Assembly (NCBI RefSeq): GCF_024614185.1
Contig: NZ_JAHTLF010000025.1
Location: 698,177 to 762,176 of the forward strand
Direction: 5' to 3'
Origin: Nocardioides carbamazepini
GTDB taxonomy: Bacteria; Actinomycetota; Actinomycetes; Propionibacteriales; Nocardioidaceae
DNA length: 64,000 bases
The notes under the pieces were generated by a model. It searched no databases and was not told the DNA's origin. It was given only the letters and a program-made list of their open reading frames with translations. Of the stretch, positions 26,401 to 39,227 are shown piece after piece. The first letter of the stretch is position 1, and the number at the start of each line of letters is the position of its first letter. The position numbers were made by a program, and so were the translations under genes.

Positions 26401-29400
26401 CCGCCGTCGAGGTGCTGTCGGAGCCGGCCGGCGCCGTCGAGCGACTCGCCGACGTACACCTCCGAGGTGTCGTTGAGGGTGTACACGACCGGCCAGTCGC
26501 GGTGGAGCGGGTCACTCTGCGAGAACCGCGCCAGCTCGCTCCTGGCCAGCCCGAACCTCTCAATCCTGAAGCTGGTCATACTTCGCGCTCGTGCCGCGGG
26601 CCTTCTCAACCGGGTACTTGGTCCGGGTGGTGTTCAGCTTCTCCAAGACGATCTGGTCGACGTCGAGATCGAGCTTCGCGGCCAGGAGGCGGCAGTAGGT
26701 CAGGACATCCGCGAGCTCGCCGGCGACCGTCTCCCGAGGGGGATCCGGCTGCCACTGGAAGCACTCCAGCAGCTCGGCCGCCTCGATGACGATGCTCTTC
26801 GCGAGATTTTCCGGGGAGTGGAACTGGTCCCACTCTCGCTCCGTGACGAACTCGCGAAGGGCGGCGTCCACCTCGTCAACCATGGCGCCACCCTAGTGAT
26901 GGCTGTCTGCGGACGCTGAGGATTGAGCCGTTGCGAGGGACACCAGCACCCATCCGGATAGCCCCCGCGCTGGACTGTTCAGCGGACCCTGGTCCCTGTG
27001 CGCGCACCATTCCGGCTCCCCTCTGTTGTCAACCTGCGTTCTGGAGGGCGCCGAGAGGTTGACTCTTCCGAGGTCGTGGCTGCGCGGCGTAGCGTCGAGT
27101 CCGCGGGTCCGGGAGTGGGTGGTCCGAAGTGTCGATGTGCGGGGGCAGGTCGACCGCGCTGGATTCTTGAGACGCCCCGCAGTGCCCTCCCGGATCCGCA
27201 CCAGTGCGCCTGGCATCGGCGACGAGCTGCTTGTAGATCGCGTCAGAGATCCGTCGCTTGAGGCAGCGCAGTGCCTCAGCCGGCTTCTTGCCAGCCGATC
27301 TCTTGCGTCGGTAGTAGGCCCGCCCTTCGGTATCCAGACGCAGCTGCGTGACCGCGGCAATGTGGATCATGTGGTTCACCCGCCGGTTCCGGCTCGTGAG
27401 AGCCGGTGCCGGTTCTGCTCGCCCGAGGAAGCGTCCAGCGGCGCAGTGCCACGGACGCTGGCCAGCATGGCCTTGGCCTGGCCTGGCCTGAGGTGAGGTC
27501 CTTCTTCGCCTGTCCCGGCAGAAGTTCTGCCAGCAACGCCTGGAGTCGGCACACCGTCTGGACGCGGCGTCGGGTGAGTGCTTCACGTCGATCGGTCAGC
27601 ATCCGCAGGGCTTCGAGTTCGCCATCAACCTTCAGCACCCGCAGATTCGCCGTGCGGACCGCAACCACGGCAACCGAATAGGCATCCAGCGCATCGGTCT
27701 TGCGGTTGTGCCCGGTGTCGAAGAGCCGTACCCGGGCGGCGAACTTCGCGGGGACGTCGGCGACGTGCTCACCTGCCTCGAGGAGATGTTGGGCCAGGGG
27801 CCGCCTCGCACCGTTGGCTCCCTCGACGGCCCAGACGCGGTCGGGCTCATCCGCTAGTCCCGCCTGTACTCGTTCCGATGTGGACGGCGAGGTGGGCATT
27901 TGCTACTACGAGCTGGGCAGTCCCCTCTTGAGCCACGCCTCGTCACGGTGCTCGGCGGGCTGCAAACCGAAAGTGAGCCACACCCATCGACGGGTGAGCA
28001 GCCCAAAGAGAGCGAACCCGCCGAGCACCTAGACCGAGTCTGGCCAGACACCGGCCCTACGGGAATCCTCTAGTAGCCCAGAATGACGCATCCACAAGAA
28101 CGATTGAAGGTCCCAGGCAGGCGCATGGCCGGCCCGTTGCCCCCGGGACATGCCCGTGGTCCGGGCTTTGCGACACCCGAACGTGCACAATCAGAGACGC
28201 CGGCGCGGGGCCCGGCGCTCTGGGCAGGAAATCACATGGTCAGCAACGACGGATTCTTCACTGGGCAGAAGCCAGCGGCAGTGCTCAAGCACGCCGTGTT
28301 CACCGCCTACGCACACGTGTTCTTCTCAATGCTCGGCAGCCGCCACCACGGCCCCATGTGGCTCGTTGACACCAACGCCGGTCCCGGAAAGTACGAGGCG
28401 GATGCCACGGGCGAGCAGGTCAACGGCTCACCGATCGTCGCCCTCGAGCTCGCCCAGACCCAACGGGAGTTCGCTACCCCACGGGAGGTGCACTGCGCCT
28501 TCGTTGAAGCGAAGAAGGCCTACGTCGAGGAGCTGAAGGCTAACGTCGCACCGTTTGTCGCCCAGGGCCTGCGTGCCGAAGTCCTCCACGGAAACGTGGC
28601 CGACCAGCTCGCAGAAGTCTGGGACATGGTCGGCGACAACCCGGTCCTGACCTTCATCGACCCGTTCGGTGTCGCCGCGGTGTCGAAAGACCAGATGACC
28701 GGAACGCTGCTCGACCCAACGCGCAAAGCCTCCTCTGAGGTGCTGGTCAACATCAACATCGAAGCGATCTCCCGGCACGGGGGATACCTGCAGTGGGGTG
28801 AGCATCACGAGCCAGAGCTGAAGCCCTCGGTGACGACCGAAGCCGGAGTCGAGCTCTCCGACGCGTTCTTCGGCGGGAGCTGGTGGCGCCGCAAGTTCCT
28901 TGAAGGCCGCGACCGGACCAACGACGCCAACCAGGCGGCGATGGAGGTCGTCGACGCCTACCGCGAAATCATCCACGCCGAGACCGGAGCATCTTCTCTC
29001 GTCGTCCCCATCCGGCGCACGCCCACCGGGCCCATGCTGTTCCACTTCACGCTCTTCTACCGACACCCCGCCGCGGCGTACAAGTTCGCCGACGCCGCCG
29101 CCAAGGGCACGGCGAAGTGGCGCGAGGTGTTCCGCCAGAAGGACCTCGAGGAGCTGCTTGCCCGTGAAGAGGCGCAGCCATCGCTGTTCGGCGCCGAGGA
29201 CATCCTCGAGTACAACGAACGTGACGCGAAGGCCCGCGAAGCGGAGCTGAAGAACGATGCGGTCGTGCACATCGAGGCGAACCTGACGAGGATGGCCGCC
29301 CGGGTCGCCTCCGGTCAGGGCATTCCCATCGGAGGAAACATCGAGACGATCCTGGGAAGTTTCATGTCCTTGGCCGGCCAGTCAGCTCTTCTGAGCGCGT

Positions 29401-32400
29401 GGGACAACCTGGCCGCAGCCGGTGTCGTTCACACGCGGGACAAGTCCGACTCCAAGAACACCTGGAAGCAACACGTCGTCAAGCAGTGACAACCCGCGCC
29501 AGGTCGGGCATCTCCGACCAGACGGCGCCGTCGAGGTCTCGACCGTGAGCCTTCGGAGTTCGTCCGCCCCACTGCTTGTGGAAGAACGGAACCTCGTTCT
29601 CGACGCAGTTGTCGCGGATGTCGCGCACCCAATCAGCATCCAGGGGCCTCGCGCGGGGCCCGGACTCACCCCCAGTGATGACCCAGCCGATTCCGGTCAG
29701 GTCCAAAGCGTCCAACGGCCCCAGGAGCGGCTCGCAGGACAAGAACCGGACCGCGGCCGGCACGTGCCGCAGATGGTCGACCCGGTTGAGGTGGTCGCTG
29801 TTCTCCACGCTCACACCCATCCACAGGTTCTTGGGCCACGCGAGCTTGTCGGCGATCTTCGGAAGCCGTGCTGAACGCTTGGTCAGCACCTGGTAGGTGT
29901 GCTGCGGCGTGTCCGCGATGACCGCGAACACGTCGCGGATGAAGTCGACCGGGACTTTCGCGTGGAACAGGTCCGACATCGAGTTCACGAAGACGACCCG
30001 CCGCCCGCTCCACCGGTACGGCTGCGCCAGTGCATCGTTGTGCACCGTCAGCGCGAAACCGGGTCCGGAGGTTCGCGGGTCACCGTCGGCCTGGTATCGG
30101 GCCGAGCCCATGGCCTTGAGGCGTTTCGCCATGGCAAGCGCGTAGCAGTTGTCGCACCCCGCACTGATGCGGTCGCACCCTGTCGTGGGGTTCCAGGTGA
30201 CCTCGGTCCACTCGATACCGGTCTTGCGTCGCATGCCTCAGGCTCCCACCGGTCGACGACAGTACGTGATTCGCGTACCGCGTTTCCCGTAATATATCAC
30301 CCGTGACCGTCGACGTCGAAGAGCTGCGTCGCCTCTCAAAGGCGGCGTTCGGCCAGGCATACCGCCTGGAGGTGATGCTGTTCGTTGCCGAGTCGGACGG
30401 TTTCGTCACCCAGACCGAGATCGCCCGGGGCCTGGACCTGCCGGTGTCGAACATCCAGGCGCCGGTACGCAGCCTCATCGACTGCGGGCTCCTCATCGCC
30501 CTGCCGAAGTCCGACAACCGCAGCCGGTTCCTGGCGCGGACCGACTCGCCAGCGTGGGAGTGGGCCCGGAGCTTGCGCGAACTCGCTCAGGTCAGCACGT
30601 CCGCACGTTGACCCGGCCAGCTCGTCGGGCAGGCTGAACCGTATGGCGGGTCGGCATGTCTGACAGTTCGGTGCGGGCGGTCAGGCGACAGGGCTCGTTG
30701 ATTTTCGGATGAGCCTTGCCTCAAGTTGCTTGCGTCCAGGACGTCCGATACGTCTAGCCGCGACAGGCGACGTGAAACCGTCGACCTACCCCGATCGCCT
30801 CGGGTCGCCTCGGTCGCCTCGGCGATCCTTGCTCGGCGGGCGCTGCTGCCTCCCGCAATCGAGACCTTCCCCGGGCCCGAGAAGTCACCCACAAGAGGCG
30901 CGCGACGGCGTGACCTGCCCTGGACCGCAAGCGGGACGCCCTTTGCTTGCCTGCTGGATGTGTGGCTAGCGCCAGCGCGACGGCAGCGAGTCACGCGCCT
31001 GCAGTCCTCCCGGCCTGAGGGACTCGGCCGGTCCAGTCAGGCGATGTCGACTTTGTGAAACGAAGTACAACCTCTGCTGCTGTTCCCGTAAAGTGGCCAC
31101 TTCCCGGCGTGTTTCGCACCACGTCGTTCCGTGAGCGGTCGCACGGCCGCTCCAAATATGCTGGCTGGGCATGCCCAGACATGGAGCTTCAGTGACCGTC
31201 ACCGCCGAAACGGCTGCGCCCGCCCGGGTGGAGCGGTGGATCCTGCCCAAGCTGCTGACCCGCACCGAGGTTGAGAAGTGGCTGGCCGAACTGCCACTGG
31301 ACCTTGATGAGGTCATCTTCCATATCAGCGGCGACGGGTGCCGTCCCGGTCCGGGCGGAACCGAGAGTTTGCAGTCCGCCATCTGTTTGCTTCACCGGCG
31401 CGGTGTGCGGACCAAGCTGTCGTTCCCTCCGACCACTTTCAGTGACCGTTCGCGCGTCGAGGCGCTTAGTACTGCTGAGTCCGAGAGCGCCGGAACCCAA
31501 GCCGAGCGAACTCTTGCGTACCGGCTGCCTGGCCTTGTCCTTGCGCAGTTGTGCGAACCGGCTGATGCGAACTCGGCCGCGGTGATGGTCAAGGAACGCC
31601 AGATCGTCACCGTTGAGACGAACAAGCACCTGTTCGGTCACGGCACCTCGCGTGCCATCGCCGTCATCGGTGCCAACGATCACCGAACTCATCTGCGGGC
31701 CAATGCTCAAGACCGGCAGAACCAGCTTGAAAGCCGCATCTTGCGGATGCTGGGCACCGAGAACTATCACCCTGCGCGTGACAACCCGCTGATGGAGGAG
31801 CTCGTCGAGTTCGTCTACCAGGCCACCGAGAACACCTTCGACCACGGCCGTAAGACCTTCGACGGGCACACAATCCAACAGGTCCGGCTGGCCGGGTTCA
31901 GTCGCCACATTGTCGGTACCGGCGTGAACGCCGTCGCCTTGGAGCGGCACTTCCCCGACCCCAGCTCCCACCTTCACGAGTACGTGAAGCGTGCACAGAA
32001 GCGCTTCGCGCACGAGGGGCATGACCCCAAACGGTTCCACTTGTGGTCGGTCAGCGTCGCCGACGGAGGGGTCGGCATCGCCGCAAAGATGCACAAGGGC
32101 CTCGACATCTTCGACCGTGACCTGGCTGAAGAGTTCAAGGCTGTTCAGGATGGGGTGCTTCCCGACGGTACGACCAAGCCTATGGGGCAGCCTGGACGTG
32201 GGCGCGGCTTGGTCAAGATGATGCGCGCCACCCAAAGGCTCGGCGGGTTCTTCGAGATCCGCACGGGGCGTCTCTCGCTGTGGAGGACTTACCTCAACGA
32301 GGACGGCAGCAGCGAGGAGAACCTCGACTTCGACCACCCCGCGAGCCCAGCGTTCACCCTTCGCGGAGAGAACGAAGCACACGTCGGTGTCGCAGGAACG

Positions 32401-35400
32401 GTCGTGTCCGTGCTGTTCCCCGCGTTCGACCTCGGCCCGAATAGCCGTCCGGCGCGGGGCCGCGGTTGAGGCTCTCGGTTGCGGATCTGGACAGCAGCGA
32501 CGACGATCCGCAATCGTTCCGCATCGCATGCCCTGGTGGCCTCACCGACGAGACCGGCAGCATCCTTTACATCCCGCTGCCGGCCGCCCAGCGCATGCGC
32601 GGTATCGACGACGTCATCGCCGCTCTGCCCGCCTGGAGCCTGGTCAATCACCTGACCGTCATCGGGGTGCACCCGTGGCGCCGCGACGCGCTCGACAGCG
32701 ACGCCTTGGGCGACATCGCCAGCCGCGTGTCCGGCGCCCCGCTGTACGTGCTGTGCCACGACGCCGACGGCAACCCCGCCCTCGAGCACGTCCGCGGCGA
32801 GAAGATCGAAGGGCTCAACGAGGCAGACCTGATCGCCGAGCTGCGCCACGCCGACGTGAACTCGGTTCTCATGACCGATGGTGCGCATCTGCCGCACACC
32901 GCGAAGCTGCACTACCAGGGTCCGAACGGTCACCACTATGGTGCGCTGTTGCGCCCAGGGTTCGCGCTCACTACAAACAACCGGCTTGACCGCATTGCGT
33001 TCTGGCTGGCCAAGGACGTCCGTGACCGGACCAACATCGTGGTTGACCACTGGTCGATGATCGCCCTGGCACATCATGTTGCCGCGTACGCCGCCCGCAC
33101 CTTCAAGACCAACCCCGAACCATTCATCGAGGCGGTCTCGGGTTACGAGAGCCGCGAGACTCTCGCGCCTCGGCTGCGTCGCGTGTTCCCGCAGCCGACC
33201 CAAGGCCAAGCGATGTTCCTGCTCTCGATCAATAGCTCGGGCGCGATGGCCCACGAAGTGGTCCTGCCTGCACTCGAGGAGGCCGCCCAGCGGGGGGCGA
33301 CCGCTGTCGCACTGGCGACCTCCTCCGCCGAGGGTGACCGCGACGTGCCGGCGCTCGCGGTCCTGGACGAGCAGTTCCGCCGCCACCCTGCCGACGCCTG
33401 CCCCAGATGTGCGGACGACACCACCGTCATCCCCATCCAGAAGAACACCTACCTAATGAAGCTCGCGGCGTACACGGAGCTCTCCGCGATCACCGCCAAG
33501 GACGCTGAACGGTCCCGCGACGTCGTTGAGGCGTACGCCGCATCGGGGGCGTTCTCGTTGCACCGGGACTACGACGAGGCTGGCGAGGAGCGTCACCACG
33601 CGTTCTACGTCGACCTTCTCCCGATGCTGAGTACTGACCGGTTCAACGAGCGGCTGCGCAGCGCCGTTGAGAGCCTGGAGCACATCAACCCGCAGGTCAT
33701 CATCTGCCCGCCCAGCCAGGCCGCCCAGGAGCTGGCAGCAAAGGTCGCGGACCTGATCGGCCTGCCGGCGCCGATCGTGTCCGACGAGCGCGGACTCTCG
33801 ACGCTGCCTCCCGAACAAAGTGAACTGCTCTGTGCTGATGTCGACATCCTTCTCGTCGACGATGTCGTCATCACCGGCCGCCGCATTGAGGCCTTCCGTC
33901 AGGAGCTCATCAGGCTGCGCCGGTCCCGCGACCTTCCCAGCGAGTTCAACCTCGGCTGTCTCGTCGGCGTCGCGAGGGCACGCGACCCCCGTGCCTTGAA
34001 GGGGTGCATGGACTTCGTTCACCACCGACAGGCCAACAAGACGTTCGCAGCAGTCGAGACGCTTTTCCTGCCTAACTGGAATGAGCGCAAGTGCCCCTGG
34101 TGCCGGGAACTTCAGGCGCTCACAGCGCTGACCGGGCCAAGTCGAGACCTTCCTGTCGTTGAGACCAGGGTCGCTCAGCTCTTCGAACGCGACGGTCTGG
34201 CCGAGCCGTTCTTCAACGTCAGCGGCGATGACGAGGCGGCATCCGGGGCAGGCGTGCCCGGCGATGAGCTGGCCTGGCAGAAGCTCAGCGAAGAGGAGAA
34301 GAGCACCAAGGGTTATGCGAAACGATTCTGGGAGCTCAACCCTGGGTCGGTGTTCGGCGATGTTCAAGGCGTCAACCTGGTCATCAGCATCGCGGCAGCC
34401 GTTCAGAAGCTCCGGTTCAAGTACGACTACGACCAGGCGCCCGTCGAGCCCGGACTCGACGCACGGTTCCGGTCCCCGATTGCGAAGGTGCTGGACCCTT
34501 CGTTGTACATGTTCGGCCGCTTCTACGAGCCCGTCTTGTTGGCCAGCATCCTGAGGGTGTGCAACCCGTGGGACCTCAGCAGCCCTGAAGTTGACGACGA
34601 CCTAGTCGAAGGCGTCGAACAGCACCTGAACTACCTGTCATCGGGGGAGTACCTGATGGGCGAGGCCATCATCCTCGGCCGGCTGGAGCGGCTTCCTGCA
34701 CGTGCAGTCAAGGCACTTCCCGAGGCTGGCACCCACCTCGCTGAACTCGCGAGCGCCCTGCTGCCCTAGCCTATCGCGCGCCACTCCGCCGCGTCTGCCT
34801 ATGTGGGTTGACCTCGCTTACCCGCGATAGGCGGGTTACCGCCCTACTCGTGCCGTCACATGGTGGACACGGCCCAGGTTCCGCCGACCTTTGAACGTTC
34901 GGCCTCGTGGTTCGCCTCTAGGTCGAGTACCTCGGCGAGCGTTGCATCGTCACCGACCGGATGGCCGATCAGCCGGATTGCGAGATGCGACAGCACGGCG
35001 ATTGACGGCTGCCGCCGATCGACGGCACGTGGACCCCAACCGCGCCCGAAGGTTGAAGGCTGAAGGCTGAGTCGCCACCCGCGGATCAACCCATGGCGTG
35101 CCACCGCGGGATCGGCAGGCGGAACCGGCCTCCGAGGTCGATGGCGGCTCGGGAGGCGGTAGTCCCCGGATTAGGCTGAGCCTCATGGCGGCCGGCGCGA
35201 CGATGCACACGTTCGAGGTCGAGTTGGCCGACACGGATCGCGGCGTCTACGAGGAGTTCACGCTGCGCGCGGCGCGGCATCCGTCAGAGACCGAGGCGTA
35301 CCTCGTGACGCGCGTGCTGGCCTACTGCCTCGAGCACGAAGAGGGCATCGTGTTCAGCGAGGGCATCTCGGCGACCGCCGACCCAGCGGTGCTCGTGCGC

Positions 35401-38400
35401 GACCTGAGCGGGAAGCTGCTCGCCTGGATCGAGGTCGGCGCGCCGGATGCTGCGCGCCTTCACACGGGCAGCAAGGCTGCCGAGCGCACGACGATCTACA
35501 CGCACCGCGACCCGGCCAAGGTGCTCGCGCAGTGGGCAGGGGCGAGGATCCACCGCGCCGCCGAGATCGTGCTGCACAGCTTCGATCCTGGGTTCATCGA
35601 TTCCGTGGTGGACGCGATGGAGCGCCGCAACACGATCGCGCTCACCGTGACCGAGCGGCAGCTCTACCTAGAGCTGAACGGCGTGCACCTCTCATCGGCG
35701 GTGCACGACCACCCGATCGGTTAGCGGGGCGACGTCCGTTTGTCGGTCCTGATGCGCGACTTTCGACGCGCGTCAATGATGCCGCCGATGACCAGCGGCG
35801 TCATGGGGCGCACCCCGAGGCGGTATCCGCGTTCGTGGCGCCCTGCCGAGTCGCCCGCAGCCCAACGGCTGCGCCAGCCGGTCGACGCAGTCCAGATACC
35901 GCGGGGTACGCAGCGTGAGTCGTAGTGCGGACCGGCTTGGCATTGGCCCGACCTCGCTCACCGGCCCGGACCACGACGCCTCGGCCCGTCGTAAGCGTGA
36001 GCCGACGGAAAGTCGCGCGCGGCTGGGTTGTGCATCGGTGATGATGAGTTCGTGAGTCGCTTTCCGTGTCCGTGCTGCGGTCACCTGACCCTCGACAGCG
36101 GGCCTGGCGACTACGAGCTCTGCCCGGTCTGCTTCTGGGAGGACGATGGTGGGCAGCTTCGCTTTCCGATGAGCTCGGACGGCGCCAACGGCATCAGCCT
36201 GATGGAGGCACAACGGGTCTACGCGAAGCGGGGTGCGATGGACGGCGACTTCGCGCGGAACGTCCGGCGGGCGCGGCGTGACGAGCCGATCGACGATGGC
36301 TGGCGGACGTTCGATCCGGACCTGGACTGGAGTGAGCCTGCTCTGGCCGGTGACCAGTGGCCGGTGAACCTGGAGGCGCTCTACTACTGGCGGCCGACGT
36401 ACTGGAACGGGGACCAGCGCAAGCTCCCTCGACCGGCTGCTGAGCCGAGCAACGGCGACCGTTTCCTCGAGCACCTGCGACAGGTCCCCGAGCTCGGAGC
36501 AGCGATCGCCGACTCGGAGCGCCGGTGGGGTGCGGCGCATCCCTTCCAGGTCTGTGCGGCCGCCTCCGAGCTGGTCGCAGAGGCGTACCGGGCAGGCAAC
36601 GATGAGGTCGGCCTGCGCATCGTCACTGCGCTGCTGCCCGCGGTCGAGGAAGGGTCATCGACGTACGCACCGAACTGCGTCGCGATCGCGTTCCTCGAGA
36701 ACGAGACCTGGCACCAGCCCTGGGCGCAGGAGTACGTCGACCGCTGGCCGGCACAGATCCGGGACGATCTCCGGGCACAGCAGGCACATCGGCACGACGC
36801 TGCGGCCGAGCAAGAGCGGAAGCAGGAGGAGTGGACGGACCTCTTCCGCTCAGGGCGCGGCCAACCCGTCGAGGTCGTCCGCGACCGGCTGCGGGCACTG
36901 TCCGATCGGCAGTACGACGACGGCCACGCCGCGTTGGGGCGGGAGGTGATGGCTCGGTCCATCAGCAACCACCAGTGGCTCTACCGACATCTGATCGACT
37001 CGCTCAGACTCGCCTGGAGGTACCGAGCGCTGCGGACCCTCGCCCAGATCCGACGCCACCGAATGTCGGGCTGACCTGCCCGCTTCTCGACCGCGCGCCG
37101 AGCACTACGAGAGGGGCCCCAGCCAGTGACCTTTCGATGCGTCTGTTCAGCCAATCAGTCGTCCAGGTTCACGCCATCGCGACGGGCGGCGCTGAGGAGG
37201 AGTTCGGCTACGAGGGCGAGGTCGTCGTTGGCAATGTCGATCCCGCCGGCGTTGCGGATCCAGCGGAGAGCGTCGGCGCGCTTGCGGACGAACCAGAGGT
37301 CGGCGTGGAGAGCGATGTCGTTCGCGGTGCTGGCTGGGAGTCTGGAGATCTGGTCGAGGGCGACCGGTCGGGTGCCCGTATCGAAGGTGAGCCGGATGAT
37401 GTCCAGCAGGTCGGTGCCCTGCTTGTCGGCGGAGCGGTTCATCACGGCTTGGAGTTTCATCGCAATCAGCGGGCCAGGCTCGGCGATCGGCGTGGCGACC
37501 TCGAGGCGCTCCCCGTTCCGTCGGACGACTTCGATCGTCACCTCGGTTGCGGTGTCGTTCGCCCAGGCGTGCGCCGCGGCATGGAGCCGGTCGCCAGGGT
37601 CGTCGCTGGGCCGATCGATCTCGGCCTGACGGACCTCCAAGACGTCCACCCTCACCGTGCCGTATCGCGTGGGCAGCTCGACTGCTGCTGGCTCGACCGG
37701 CACGGCGCCTTCGGCGGAGCGCAGCACCTCCAGATGTGGTGCAGGACCGCGGAGGCGGTCGACGAGGTCGAGGTCGACGGTTGCGCGGTACGGGTTGGCG
37801 AGGCGGGAGAGGACCGCGAGGCCGCCGACGATGACCGGTGGCTGACCGATGAGGGTTCGGACATCGATGACGCCTTGGACGACGGCGGTCATGGTGTCGC
37901 CGAGGAAAGTGACGCGGCTACCAGACACGGCGCCAGGGCTCCGCCGGCGTCCAGGCCTCGAGGATCTCGCGGCCCCGGCCTCGATCCTGGGCGAGGTCGA
38001 GGGCGACGAACAGGGGATGCGCGAGCGGCCACGCGTGCGGATTGTCAGATGGACGGACGCGTCGGCTGACGACCGCGGGTACCGGTGCGAGGCGGATGGT
38101 GGCCCGCGCATGCGTGGGCGAGTCGCTGACGCTCAGGAGGTTCGTGGCTCGGCGGAGCACGGACTCGTCGGGGACGAAGAAGTCCATGACCTGATCGGCG
38201 CGGGACGCGAGCGGAGCGCCGTAGGCGGTTGCTGCTGTCGAGTCGGTCAAGGCCCATCCCACAGGGTCACGTATCCCGAAGCGGAGCGGCGAAGCGAGCG
38301 AGTTGTCGCCGGCGAGCGGGGCTCGTGCGAGGTAGGTCCGCTTGGCAGGCCAGCGTTGGGCCACCTGCCAGAAGAGCTCAGTGCCCGCGACCGTGTTGAC

Positions 38401-39188
38401 ATCGTCGAGGAGGTCGTCCCGGCGCAATGCGGCCAGCACGTTGGAGACGGTGCTCGCCGAGCGCTCCAAGCCACGTGCCAGCTCGCGAACGACAACGGCG
38501 CGGTCAGGCGTCATCAACAGTGCGGTGGCGACCTCCAGGCCGGCCTTTCCGGCGAGCGCGTCGGTGCGGGTGGGACGGTCCTTGACCGCTGGCACGTGGG
38601 TGTTGAGAACGACTCCAGGTGCGTGCAGCGCAAGATGCCCGCGCAGGTCGTAGTAGCCGGTCCCGGTTGTGCTGAGGGTGCGACGAGCATGCTCGGTGAC
38701 CCGATCGGCCACGACCATCAAGACCCCACGCCTGGCGTCGTGATCCGCGAGGAGTCTCTCGGCGGTCTTCTCGTCGACGAGAGAGCGTCGCTTGAGGTCG
38801 ATCGCGGTGGCGATCCCATCGGGTTCGACCAGCAGCAGGTCACCCCCTGCGTCGGCTCCCTCGGACGGGCCGAGAGGGCGGGCATCGACGCCGAGGTGCT
38901 GCAGCGCCTCGATGACCAGCGACTCCGTGTCCATGGATCCAGCGTGACCGGTGTTCGGTGTTCGGTCAATACCGAACACCGAACGGCGACCCCTCCTGGC
39001 ACATCGCGGGCCACTCGAAGAGCCAGGCGAACGGCGCGAGGGATGATGGACGCATGAACCGTCTCGGTGCCGCGACGAGCCCCTACCTCCTCCAGCACGT
39101 GGACAACCCCGTCGACTGGTGGGAGTGGGGACCGGAGGCGTTCGCCGAGGCAAAGCGCCGCAACGTCCCGATCCTGCTGAGCGTGGGG

Positions 39189-39227
<39 letters not shown>
